From Dicyema japonicum (lineage: Eukaryota > Dicyemida > Rhombozoa > Dicyemidae): a stretch of DNA of 64,000 nt. The position numbers and the translations under genes are program-made. Where the stretch lies: contig RDEW01000071.1 of the NCBI GenBank assembly GCA_011109175.1, positions 9,632-73,631 on the forward strand, written 5' to 3'. Positions 45,741 to 56,200 of the stretch are shown here, piece by piece. Below the pieces are notes generated by a model. The model was not told where the DNA came from. It did not search any database and saw nothing but the letters and a program-made list of their open reading frames with translations. Position 1 is the stretch's first letter; every line of letters starts with the position of its first letter.

Positions 45741-46385
45741 GGAGTGTATAGTAGCAAGTATAGTTATTATATTAAGAAATTCACGTGGTCCATAGTAATT
45801 TGAGTCACATGTCCAAGGTCAGTATTTTTTTCATGCTCTTCAATGGTTAGCCAGTGTTCTCACGGAGTCAAGGCCGTACAATGTAGTGCATAATCATTTA
45901 TAATAGTTACTAATTTCTAGAGAGCTAATAATTATTGAGACGCTTTACATAACACTGATAAGTCACTCCCTCGCCATTTATGTGTTCTCCGGTCGGAGAC
46001 ATCTTGAATGAACAGCAAATCAGGCCCATAATGATTTGAATCACTTGGTAGACATTAATCGATATTTACAGTTGTTCTCGTCGAGACTCTTCGTCTCCTG
46101 TAGACAGACAATGTAATTATATCTCCATCATCACAAAGTGTCTCTTTCGACCAGGTCTTTGATTTACCTCTAGCTTTTATGTAAGGAGCTCCATGCAGGA
46201 AACATCCTCTTCTATCATCTGCCTCTAGGCATTATTCTCAATTTTTTCCAATCATGAAAAGACATGTCACGTTATTAATATCTCTTCTCTCTATGGAGAT
46301 TAATTCAAGATTGCACGACAAACTGTAGAAAGCTAGGATAGGACATTGGAAGCACTTAATGATACGAAATCTCATATACTCTTTT
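45741..46385. other. No gene seen
   Basis: No ORF, repeat or RNA gene recognised. Confidence 0.4.
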
Positions 46386-46389
46386 TTAT

Positions 46390-46555
46390 GAACCACGGAA
46401 CGCGCCGTCGTGCGAAGGTCCAGTCACTCGACCGATACGTGCTTGTGTGTGGACGAGGGAGGAGCATTGGGCCAAGATGAGTCCCTGCTAGAGCGTGCTG
46501 GGATCACGTGATTTTTTAGTTTTTGTAATCGTGGTCTCTGATGTTATTATTATTA
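46390..46555 (+). pseudogene. Jockey-like LINE 3' end
   Basis: Reads RACVWTREEHWAKM...LLERAGIT-like residues (one frameshift near 46485) with the stop inside GGGATCACGTGA. A short 3' UTR ends GTGGTCTCTGATGTTATTATTA. An inverted relative lies at 51975-52160, and the last 35 bases also close the element at 18160-20276. Confidence 0.65.
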
Positions 46556-47400
46556 AGGATTCTACGACACATTTATTATGCTTCTCCAGATATTTGAAGA
46601 GATCGTCTGTTGCTAGATTTTCAGTATCTCTTAGACTGTAGCTGCACATGATGTAGTTAAGGTCCATCTGATCTCTTTTCTTCTACAAGTGACACCATTA
46701 GATGAGTTAGCAATTACTTAGTAATTGAATCAATTGACCAAATAAATTCGGATTATAGGGTTACCGATCAAAATGAGACACATATTTTCTGAAGATTATG
46801 CAGATCAATATTAGATATGTCATACTGATTTCCTAATGTGATCCTAGCGAGCATTCTCGTCTCAAATGGACTTTAATGTCCATGTGTTTTGCATTTAAAT
46901 TCGAGTTCTTGTTCCAGGAAACTTTCCATTTATGCTTGTATCGGATATTATGCTTGTAACACAACAGAACGTTTCTACTTCTTTTTGTGGCTTCTGGTCT
47001 AGTAAACTTAATTCGAATGTCCTTGAAGATGTAACTGAATATCTGCTAAAAGTATAATTCCTATCCAATTTTGAGATCACATTGAAAATTAGCTTCATCA
47101 AAAATTGCTGTGATCATCTAATATTGATCGGTATTGTAAGTTGTCAGATCATTGCTATCATCTTCTGAGCGATAATGTGGAATCTTCTACTATCAAACGA
47201 TGATATAATAATTTCGGTATTGAACCACAAACCATACGATACTTGTTCAAGTATATCCATAGCTCTAAGAGTTGGTGACTTTGAACCTGACCGAACTTGA
47301 ATTCAAAGTACTCTTATTTTTTATTATTGTCAATGCGCATACGAAGTACAAAGATGAGAGATTAGATCCTAGTAAAGCATCATATTGAATAGAGTCACTT
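46556..47400. other. No gene seen
   Basis: AT-rich, two short minus frames (46895-47101, 47265-47459) without recognisable features. Confidence 0.4.
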
Positions 47401-47404
47401 AATT

Positions 47405-47720
47405 TAATTTTTAATTTAATAACCCCGGATACACCGATGAAAGAAGTTAAAGTAAACAACTAATTAAGTGTATCCAGTTTCCACTTCTACAGAATCACAG
47501 TCCATCCAGAATCAACATAAAAGGTAGGACGTCCATTACATGCAGTTGTGGAAACCCCTCCAGTGGAGTGGGGGAGAGCAAATGATCCTTTTTCGAGCCG
47601 ACCTGGCACTGGGTGTCACCTAGACAAGTGGATCACATGACGCCACTATAATAGGAAAAGAGAAGGAACAGACGAACAAACAGAAACTTCAATCAATTAG
47701 TCACTTAGCACGATAGTTAA
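47405..47720 (-). repeat. SINE-like dispersed repeat, copy 3
   Basis: Begins TTTAATAACCCCGGATACACCG and runs through CATGCAGTTGTGGAAACCCC, TCCAGTGGAGTGGGGGAG and CAAGTGGATCACATGACGCC to about 47720. Well preserved compared with copies 1 and 2. Confidence 0.75.
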
Positions 47721-47802
47721 CCAACATTGAGTTAATCCATAAAGAAAAGGGTTCTTCTTTAGATTAGGGTAGACACATACCTACATCAAAATCAATAAGC
47801 AG

Positions 47803-48135
47803 TCGACCCTCGCAAATTGGCCATTTTTGGATCCTTAGAATATTGTGGCCAATTTGAGAAATGGCCAATTTAAAAAATCAATAATTTTGAAAAACAAAAA
47901 AACTTATTTAAGTTTTGTTGAAATAAAATTTAATTTCTAACTATTTTTTCTTTGTTTTTATAATACTTGCTTTCTAATTTCTTATTGAAGAAATTGTCTT
48001 GGGTTAAATAAATAAAAATAAATAAAAAATACCATGTGGTTGGTATCCGAAAATTCCCACCAATATTGCGTCAAATTCATTGTGTTTATGTTTCTCCACC
48101 ACACAAACATTCGTTCCCATTTCTCTTTTTTCAGC
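47803..48135. other. Transposon-end-like sequence; otherwise empty
   Basis: CAGTCGACCCTCGCAAATTG at 47803, followed by the repeated word GGCCAATTT, resembles the terminal sequence of pogo/Tc1-type elements. No reverse-complement partner was found, so it stays unclassified. Confidence 0.3.
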
Positions 48136-48138
48136 TAT

Positions 48139-48345
48139 TTAGCACTACCCCACATTCTGTAATAATTTTGATGAGAATGTAACTTTTCTATGTGATGCAT
48201 GTGCACCAGTACTCGGTTCAATAAAGTTACAACGATGATTGATCGTCATATGTACTAAACCTATATCTTGATGACTGTTTGTCGAATACCCACTCCAACA
48301 GTCTGATATAAGTACTGACCAGTTAACCCACAAAGATTTTAATAA
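48139..48345 (-). pseudogene. Merlin (IS1016)-type transposase fragment
   Basis: The minus frame reads VLISDCWSGYSTNSHQDIG and MTINHRCNFIEPSTGAHAS, the SDCW.(A/G)Y...H..VNHS.NFV.P.TGAHT block that contains the second catalytic aspartate of Merlin/ISXO2-like DDE transposases. The remainder of the protein and the terminal repeats are not found. Confidence 0.65.
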
Positions 48346-48489
48346 TGAAGAAAAGTATTAAGAGTCCTAACCTTAAACTAAAATATCCTACATTATGGCC
48401 TTGAAAATATGTTGATTTCTATCCCTGAATCTTAATGTCATGATGGTCAAAGCATTCATGATTCTGATGTATCATCCTGTGCTGACGAC

Positions 48490-48610
48490 TCATGGTTAGT
48501 TGGTCAAAATGTCGAGGTGGTGTATCTCTAACGAAATGTCTTCTTCGCTTCACGGTGGATGAAATCCCTAATCTTCCTCTTCGTTCGAATCCAATAAGAC
48601 TTAAAATAGA
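48490..48610. repeat. Dispersed repeat G, copy 2
   Basis: ACGAAATGTCTTCTTCGCTT and GGTGGATGAAATCCCTAATC align with 44205-44345 and 50355-50480. It sits within a 78-codon open frame on the plus strand (48492-48728). Confidence 0.45.
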
Positions 48611-48794
48611 AGGAAGTCTGAGGATCTGTCAAATAATGGTAAAAATTCAGGTAATCCCATTTTTCTCAGCAGTCTTCGCATGCTCGGAGTTGAAGGAAGT
48701 CCAGGAGGAACTCTTCTGTATGGTTTAGTATTATTTCGACGACTTTACTATATTTTTAATTTTTAATAAAATATTAACAATAAAATTAAATATA

Positions 48795-49005
48795 ATCTAA
48801 GGATATTAAATGGTCAGGCTGTTTCCTCTAACATAACTATCGAGATACGCTCGCTAAGCTATCCAGTCTCACGTAAATCCTTGGTGACCCTTTAGATCAT
48901 TGAGCCGATCCGACGGACTAGATCGTCCGCTTGTGGTCCAAGGATTACTGATGCCTCAACAGTAAGAGACACAAACAGATGATTCTCCGAATGTTTAATA
49001 ATAAT
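48795..49005 (-). pseudogene. RLE-type LINE 3' end
   Basis: Nucleotide and protein match to the 3' end of 41674-42834: LTVEASVILGPQADDLVRRI and GSMI, then degraded RETG...RIS.VMLE and a stop at the AAT end. The order GGATATTAAATGG.CA.GCT parallels the intact copy. Confidence 0.75.
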
Positions 49006-49009
49006 TTGA

Positions 49010-49690
49010 TGATAAATTATGAGGTTGTGACATTCAAAAGGAATATGACATTCAAAAGGACAGTGACATTTCACAGACGATGATCATTTTGATGAATTGT
49101 CGAAACCATCGTTACTTCCGACTGAAGTTGTAATAGCATCTCAGACATCGATAGTTGGGTTTTACCTGAAATTGAAGGTTAGTGTTTTCTTCTCCACAAA
49201 TGACCTCTTGCTCACTTCTCCTGTGAATGGACAACTGATGGACTAAGATGGCATTGGATACACGAAGTTTCGAAACGTGCAAGCATCTGATACACAACGC
49301 TTTGGTTTTGAATCTCAACTGGCACAACTTGGAGATGTCTAGCTTGAAACGGAATGTGGGAGTTATTTGTCAGAATATTAATTCTCGAATATTCTGAATA
49401 ATCACAATGGGACTCGCACTCCAAGGATGTGGACAAAATCTATTTCCGGAAGTAAGATATGTTCGAGATCTCCATGCTTGATCTTAACCACCAATGAACA
49501 TATAGGCGGTGATGAAGATATACAGGCTGTGAACGAAGCTAACTGATTTGATTGTTCATTTCTCAAATTTCTTCTAAAATCAATGGAAAAGTTTATTTTG
49601 ATTATTCGACCATTTAACATGCTTGTCTTCACCAAATCGCATTAGCCAATCGACTACACGTCTACATGACCACGTGCTCGGTGTATAACG
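49010..49690. other. Unassigned; overlapping minus-strand open frames
   Basis: Three minus frames (49112-49327, 49212-49436, 49402-49635) overlap in a staggered way. They read for example SLVVKIKHGDLEHILLPEID and QVVPVEIQNQSVVYQML. This staggered pattern suggests a frameshifted old coding sequence, but I recognise no family. A near-direct TGACATTCAAAAGG pair lies at 49027-49058. Confidence 0.3.
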
Positions 49691-50350
49691 ATTTATAATC
49701 TATTGTGTTGTACATTTTGATAGAAGACTAAGAGTCAGACTCAAAACATTATAAAAGCTCAATCTAATGGTAGATTTGGGGTGATTGGTTTTCAAGTCAT
49801 TACAGTGTTATGCGGGAGATATGATATTCTTTGGTTAAATATACGTCAATGTTTATCCCCACTATATAAGACCTGAATTTAAAGGTCACATAAATTACTT
49901 AATTATCCGTAAACTGGATCCAAAGACGGCGGGGTTACTATGCTGATTTCCAAAAGGCATTGAAGCTAAGAGAGAAAGAAGATATAATTAACTTGTTAAA
50001 GTCCCGAAAGAAGACTTGATATGATGCTTCAAAAGTCAGAAAAAGTGGAAGGTTGTTTCCAAAAATTACCCGAAGAAACTTATTCTAAACTGCCTTCACA
50101 TAAAGACTAGAATTATCAGGGGATATTAAGCTGGAATTGGTTCCCAGTCAGACGAGGTCTCTAATATTAATCTGTTCAGTAAATGGTAGACAGTTTGATG
50201 ACACTCATAAAAGGAGTACTACAAAGAGTAAAGTTTAGTCTGGATGGGGCTGATGACTTCTATGGAGTCATTATTAATACAAAATACCTTCTAGATGTGG
50301 TAAAAAAATTTTGAAGAATTATTGGATCACACAATTCATGTAGCCACGTG
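49691..50350. other. No gene seen
   Basis: Fragmentary plus frames such as EAKREKEDIINLLKSRKKT near 49965-50020 could be a decayed LINE linker. Nothing supportable. Confidence 0.35.
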
Positions 50351-50354
50351 TCTA

Positions 50355-50480
50355 ATTAGAGGGTGTGGTGACTTACCTATATTGCGCAGAATGTCTACTT
50401 AGCTTTATGATGGATGATAGCTCTTGTCTTCCATCACGTGTGCATGGACGAGGCGACAAACTCAGGAGACACAGAAAACC
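50355..50480. repeat. Dispersed repeat G, copy 3
   Basis: CAGAATGTCTACTTAGCTTT and ATGATGGATGATAGCTCTTG match copy 1. The plus frame reads CLLSFMMDDSSCLPSRVHGR. Confidence 0.45.
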
Positions 50481-50729
50481 CATGTTCTGGACAAAAATTG
50501 TAGTGTACGTAGGAACTTGGTTTAACTCTTTTGGATATCGATAAATTGAGAGAACTTTGAAAATCATCTGTCGAGAGTTACACATGTACTATGACAGTTG
50601 CTGATAATCATTCACGTGTGTTTTAGTGAATGTTTCAGGCGTAGCATAGAATAGCCCCACCAACCTCACTTAATTAATTTATTAATTCATTCACCACTTA
50701 AATCTCATTATTTTATTTTAAAACCAAGA

Positions 50730-51072
50730 GGGTCAATAGTCCCCCTCCTCGGCCCGATTGTCGATCGCACCTTAGAGCCTGCTGCAACGAATTTGGACAA
50801 GATCTGCAACATTCAAGTGAAGCCATCAAACCAACTAAGAAAATCTTCCCATGTGGAAATCCTTGCCAGAAACCTGAAAATATGATAGAGGCGACTGGAA
50901 CAGTGCCCCTGCGAAGGACTCGAGAATGCGGACCGTCCATATCGGAAATGCGCAGGAACGCAGTCAGAACACCGAGAAAAGATGCGAAGACTTGTGGGAG
51001 GCCGGGATAATCTGAATTTTGTTTATTTTGGATATGACGGTGGTTTTCTGGTTCAATAATAATAATAAGTAG
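50730..51072 (+). pseudogene. Jockey-like LINE C-terminus
   Basis: Degraded frame with SEHREKMRRLVGGRDNLN (about 50962-51015) and a FGYDGGFLVQ read-through ending in an AATAATAATAAT tail at 51057-51068. Compare SREQHREKIRILLCEAG at 17535. Confidence 0.55.
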
Positions 51073-51199
51073 TTTTTATTAAAATCATTACCAAAAATTG
51101 CTGGTTTACTTTTATTTTATATAAAAAGCAAAAGGAGTTCCCCCTGGACTCCTTTTAGTCCGAGCATACGAAGATTTTTTCATTATGGCTATGACTGTT

Positions 51200-51420
51200 T
51201 TCTTTCTCAATACATTTAATTTATTTAAGAAATTGTTGAAGCATCTGGAACAGAGTTTGTGAAAAAACCTTTCATACGGGACCCTCGCCTTATAAGAAAA
51301 TGTACCGGAACGCAGTCTGAACATCTGGGAAAAGTACAGATTGTTGAGGGAGGCTGGGATCACCTATAATTATTGTTTTTTCTTTTGTAACGGTGATTAC
51401 TGGTTTATAAATTAATAAGT
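51200..51420 (+). pseudogene. Jockey-like LINE C-terminus
   Basis: Reads RKCTGTQSEHLGKVQIVEGG, the same GTQSEH(R/L)(E/G)K segment as 50945-51000, followed by GGGATCACCTATAAT at the stop and a T-rich 3' region. Confidence 0.5.
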
Positions 51421-51970
51421 TAAAAGCAAGGTCAAAGAAATTTAGAACGATTCCTCTGTAATCCCCCGAAAGAAAATTCTTGTCTTATGTTCCTCATGTT
51501 GGGAAATAGACTATTTCTGAACTATTCCCTCTTCTCATCTGATGAGTTATTAGTTAGTCGTATAGTTCGCACAAATTCAATATCAGAGAAGGAATTATTG
51601 TAATAAAATACTAAATTTTCACGAGACCTACGTGACAAGTTTAATAAATAAAACACAGTTCAGGAAACTGATGTAATTCAAGCCTTCAAAGCCAATATAT
51701 TCCAAATTCAGTGAAATACAAGATGGTGCGATTCATGAGGAATACTCCTTCCAGGGGACTGTTTGTATAAGTTCAGGTATTTCAGTCTCCTCAGTTCCCG
51801 CGATCCTTAACTAGTGATCTCAATGAATTCTTATCTTCCTCAGTTTTCAACTCCTTTTCAGTGTTTTAGACCGTTCTTTAGAATAGAATCTTGGGGGTAA
51901 TAATAATAATTAGAATAGAATCTGCCTCCAAGGAGTAGTAATGTAAACCTCAGCTTGGACATAACTCACA
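51421..51970. other. No gene; one dispersed 3' end
   Basis: About 51905-51975 (GAGTAGTAATGT.AACCTCAGC, CTCACACTTTA then AATAATAATAATAA) resembles 9650-9710, probably another LINE 3' end. The rest is empty. Confidence 0.4.
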
Positions 51971-51974
51971 CTTT

Positions 51975-52160
51975 ATAATAATAATAATAACATCAGAGAC
52001 CACAGTTACACAAACTAACTAATCACGTGATCCCAGCACGCTCTAGCAGGGACCTCATCTTGGCACGATGCTCCTCCCTCGTCCCCACACAAGCACGTTT
52101 TGGTCGAGTGACTGGACGTTTACAGTCACGACGGCGCGTTCTGTCGTTTATGCTTATCAA
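51975..52160 (-). pseudogene. Jockey-like LINE 3' end, inverted relative of 46390-46555
   Basis: Reverse complement of the element end at 46390-46555, including the CAGAGACCAC border, ATCACGTGATCCCAGCACGC and the coding GTGCTCCTCCC..GTCC block. It is better preserved: AGGTCCCTGCTAGAGCGTGC lacks the frameshift. Confidence 0.65.
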
Positions 52161-52552
52161 GGCTTCAAGAGGCATTGGTGGCTAGAGTTCTCCAGAGATT
52201 CAGCGTTCCGTGATTTTGGAGGCTCTTCTCCGGCTATTTATGAATAACAGTCATACTAATTAATCAGGCAATGTTCTTGACTTGTTCTTTTTCTTGTGTG
52301 AGGCCATTTTTTAGTACAGTTAATTAGCATGAATAGTGACGTATTTAACGGTGAATGGAAGCCAATGTTTGCCTTTTTTCGTGAGCATTGAGTGATGGAG
52401 TCAAGAGACGCTAGAAACCTTAAGTTCTAAGTAAATGTTGGATACACGAAAATCTGGGTTCCTATCCCGTTGAGCCCGATATTGAAAGAACTTGAAGTAT
52501 CATGTCACTAGCAGCAAGCGTAGGGTGATTGTTGTGACAAAACGTATTACAG

Positions 52553-53787
52553 CAGCGCTTCCCGATTCGTTTTGAGTTCGCACCCTCAAAATTAAAAAAA
52601 ACTAACCTCGCACCCCCGAATTTAAATCTAACAAAATTCGAATTTTATTCAAATCTCAATTGGGATACTACTTGTGTCGACCCACTTTGCCAATCCAACA
52701 TCGTCGAGAGCGCACACTATGCCGCGGAAAAAAACAATGAAAGTAAGGAGAAAAAATATGAATCATTGCACGATCGGTTCACGATCTATCTCATTGTGGT
52801 CAAGACAACTTGAGGAATAAGTGGAAAATCGCTTCGCTTCCTAAAAAAACATGGACGCCTAGCTACATTAAAAAGCCACGACGCACATGAGACCTAGTGG
52901 CATCTCCAGTTGATCTCTGTTGCAATCGTGAGAGGTAACGCAATGTCGGCAGGGTCGACGAAAATTATTTCAAAGACCAAGGATAACCAAAATACTAACT
53001 CCTTGATCATGATCGTTCCAGCGTTCCAGAACTTGTCTCCAGGTAACGACACTGTCTTCAAGGAAAGAATAGTTGATCCTCTTGATCCCGGCCACGCATT
53101 GGGCGTCTCTCAGTAAGCTGGATCCAATGCCGCCATCAAATGGAGGGAAAAATAGTTAGGTTCCTTGAGACTTTTCCTGCTTTTTAGTTTTAATTAATTC
53201 TTAGAAACGTGGTTTTTTGTTTGCTAGTGCAACTCTGAGATCGTTTTCAGGGTTAAGAGCGTTTTAAGCCTTCAAGATTATTGTTGATTTCTGTTTTAAT
53301 AATTTTATCAAAAGCCGAGTTGGATAGCAATTTCATCAGTGTTGGAAAATTGGCAAAATTATAGTCTTGAAAACGTCGACTCCACAAACAGTTTATTCCT
53401 AGCCACGTAGATTGTCAGAAGCATTAATAATTTTCATCCCTTTACATGAAAGACTCAACTGAATAAGATGATAGAAAATGTCAGTCAAATATGCCAATAA
53501 AATATTAAAATTTGAAGATTTGAAACAATCAAGTAGTTCAGAGTGTTTTTTTCAAATAAAATTATTCGATTTCAAAACTGAGCATAAAAATTCTTGTCAA
53601 ATCACAACCTCTCGACAGCCATCTAGCGTCGGTACGATACAAAAGAACAGTGGCGTCTTCATCATAATACACAATGCTTTGAATAGTTTATGATTTAAAG
53701 CCCTTCTCGAATAAGATTCACGATTTTGACACTGGAGTAATCATGATTTTTAAAATTATTTCTCGCACCCCCGATCGGGAAGCACTG
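52553..53787. mobile_element. Non-autonomous hAT element with 8-bp target duplication
   Basis: The left end reads CAGCGCTTCCCGAT and the right end, reversed, CAGTGCTTCCCGAT. Both are followed within 60 bases by CGCACCC-type subterminal words. Directly outside lies the perfect 8-bp repeat TATTACAG (52545-52552 and 53788-53795), the target-site duplication length of hAT transposons. The 1235-bp interior has no transposase I can recognise. It does carry a plus-strand RLE LINE fragment (52640-53010). Confidence 0.85.
52640..53010 (+). pseudogene. RLE-type LINE fragment inside the hAT element
   Basis: Same subfamily as 42850-43245: LLVSTHFANPTS, KKTMKV, then broken frames and LISVAIVRGNAMS at 52910-52950. 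Stops and shifts throughout. Confidence 0.65.
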
Positions 53788-53795
53788 TATTACAG

Positions 53796-54250
53796 TAAGC
53801 TTAAGCAGACTTTTTACAAGCTCTGTAAATGCTGAGTGATAGGCGAGAAAGTGATAAGATCTCGCTGGCCACTTTTTTGGGAGTATTCTACCTATGGATA
53901 TGGCGGGACTGTGTAATGGGGGATACTTTCCAATCAAAAATGTAACTGGGAGGCTTTCGTGGACTTCAGTGACACAGTCATCAGTAATACCTCATTGTAT
54001 CCAAGATTGTCTACAAAAAGCTGGGCCACACAAGATATTCCGAACCTAACCAACCCTCTCTCAAAACAAAAGAATCACTAAAGCTGTCCATCTAAGAGAT
54101 TAATAAACTACCAGGTTCTCAACACCCCCATTTCACAGAACCTAAAGACCAACTCACAACCTAAGTCACACACCATTACAATACCCAATCATCTTGCACC
54201 AAAAACTCATCAAAAACACCAAAAACAATCAAGATTAGAATAAAAGAACA
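53796..54250. other. Intergenic, 3' side of RACK1
   Basis: Probable RACK1 3' UTR within about 54100-54250 (A/C-rich on the plus strand, T/G-rich in the sense direction). No AATAAA close to the stop is seen. The ORF on the minus strand at 53695-53937 straddles the hAT end and is not considered real. Confidence 0.4.
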
Positions 54251-55354
54251 TCAAGCCTTAATAACATCATCCATATAATCATCAGGGATCTCTATTCTGG
54301 CCTCCCTTACTTCGAATACTCGAATCACGGAATCCATGCAACCAGCAAATAGCACATTCCCATCCGGAGACCACGCAAGTGACAAACAGCTAGGTGGTCT
54401 CTTAAAAGTTCCCTCAATGTAGATAACCTCCACGCATTTCTTCGATGACAATTCCTGTCCTCATTATACAAAACTCACGTATATCAGAATCTCTGACCCA
54501 CAGGCAGCAGTCAACCAGAACCTCACGGGACTAAAGATCAGGGCGTAGACCGGTCCCTTCGTGTGAAATATGCAGACAGGGTCTTCCTTGCTGTCCTCAT
54601 TCAAATCAAACATCATGATAGTCCCACACTAAAAGATCAGGAGATCGAGGACCTTATGGCCTGTAGCAAATAGGGAGCCGTCAGGGGCAACAGCCATGCA
54701 GTTGATGAACCCCTGGTGTTGATTGTATTCCATATTCTTCTCGCACTTGTCTGTGAGGTTCCATAGAATGGAAGTCGAGTCCCAACCCGTGGAGAGAAAG
54801 TCCTTGTTACTACCAGACACATGCCTCACGCACGTGACCCTTTCTTTGTGTCCATTCTGATATTAGGCTAATGATTACTTCGATCGTGTGCTTCCTATCA
54901 GCCACTGTGTTCCACAGCTTGACTGTCCTGTCACTTGACCCAGTCAAAACGAAGCGGTTGTTGTTTGAAAAATTCACACTGAGGACGGGTTGTGTGTGTC
55001 CCTCAAACCTCGCAGTGGATACACAACTAGAGAGTAAATTTAAAATATATTACCTTGTAAGATCCCATATTCTGGCAGTCTTATCCCACGAACCAGATAA
55101 AAGGAATTTCCCGTCGTAGGAGAGGTCGATGTCACTAATAAAGTGTCCGTGGCTTCTAAGAGCACGGTAAGGGTAAAGGTTATTCAAAGGGGCGTCGTCG
55201 TCACCCTTCCATATCATTATGCATTTGTCTGAATGTTTAATAACCCCCTACCTCTTGATCCTGAGAACACGATATTGTCCTGGCTTACTTTGATGCACGT
55301 AACTGCATCTCGGTGGCCTCCCATTACATCTGCAAGTTCAAGTTTTTGCGTCAT
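54251..55354 (-). CDS. RACK1: RACK1, WD40 ribosomal scaffold protein (327 aa, six exons)
   Basis: Seven-bladed WD40 propeller that sits on the 40S ribosomal subunit and scaffolds kinase signalling. Start is ATG 55352-55354 (MTQKLELADVMGGH) and stop TGA at 54251-54253. Introns are 55229-55251 (23 nt), 55027-55053 (27), 54857-54878 (22), 54629-54652 (24) and 54455-54478 (24), all GT-AG. Splicing gives 327 codons with no stop. Diagnostic segments are SGSRDKCIMIW (ribosome-contact R34/K36), NLYPYRALRSHGHF, SDIDLSYDGKFLLSGSWDKT, ARFEGHTQPVLSVNFSNN, TGSSDRTVKLWNT, VRHVSGSN, APDGSLFATGHK, FWLTAACGSEI and SLAWSPDGNVLFAGCMDSVI (final blade). GH and WD signatures are mostly kept. No damage seen. A jockey-like LINE relic lies in the opposite orientation immediately upstream. 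Confidence 0.97.
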
Positions 55355-55439
55355 GTGAGATTGAAATACACGTTATAAATTTAAATTATATTAAATTATA
55401 TAATTAATTTTAAATTTATTTATTTTTAATAAAACGCAT

Positions 55440-56075
55440 AACTGAAATTGGACTCGGTACACGACTGGTTGGTATCCAGTCTTGTAATATAAACCCCCCA
55501 TTTCAACATGAGCCATGTTCACCTCTGACCATCGGATCAAAGAGGAGCCTAAACTTTAATTGGATATGTACGAATACCCGTTACAAGTTCTCCCTCGATT
55601 CTGGGAGTAACCTATTATAAACTGATGTGTTTTATCACCCACACGAACAGGACTTACACAATGGGAATCCAGAAACTGAACACGCGCTAACTCGTAAGGT
55701 ACTTTCCAATTAGACGGACCCATAACAAGACTATCGACAAACTATCCCTCCGACAGTAGAGCATGCTTCAGTCGTAGGGAGATTCGCACTTTCCGAGATT
55801 AAAGTCGAAAATTACATCAAAAGACTCTCCGTATGCTGAATACCCATCGAACCCCTACTTACAGAAGGTTCAACTCGCAGATGTGGAGCGTGTTTTCTTA
55901 ATCTTTGTGAAAAAAATGGAAATCCGCTTCGCCTAACTATATCCCGCGCTAATAAAAATCGATGTGTTACTTTTTTGATTCATTTTTGCAAGCTCGAGAG
56001 AAGCTACAGTGGAAACAATGGAGGACAATATAAGCAGGAAGGCGCGAAGACTGGGATCGCCTAATATTTCGACAT
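55440..56075 (+). pseudogene. Jockey-like LINE C-terminal part
   Basis: Readable islands are IPVTSSPSILGVTYYKLM (55576-55635; compare TKILGVTYDS at 5610) and QKVQLADVERVFLIF (55864-55910, before the usual P..E...K block). The start abuts the 5' flank of RACK1, so part of the RACK1 upstream region is transposon-derived. Confidence 0.5.
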
Positions 56076-56200
56076 TTTCTTTGTCTTTCTTGTTAGGTGG
56101 TCTGGTGTTGCTAAATAAAGAAAACCAAGGACACCCTGTCATCATTTATTGGAACTCTCAGGAATTTTTGGTCCTCTTTGGTAGATCATTCACCTTTTAA

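Noticed and set aside
54629-54829. RACK1 as several small separate genes or a pseudogene with stops
   Set aside because: Every apparent stop or frameshift coincides with a GT-AG segment of 22-27 nt, and the joined product matches RACK1 from end to end.
8557-55354. A ciliate such as Paramecium, which also has 22-27 nt introns and AT-rich DNA
   Set aside because: Glutamines in RACK1 and 14-3-3 are all CAA or CAG, TAA is used as a real stop in the lectin-like gene, and the window is packed with LINEs. The standard code and repeat load do not fit a ciliate macronucleus.
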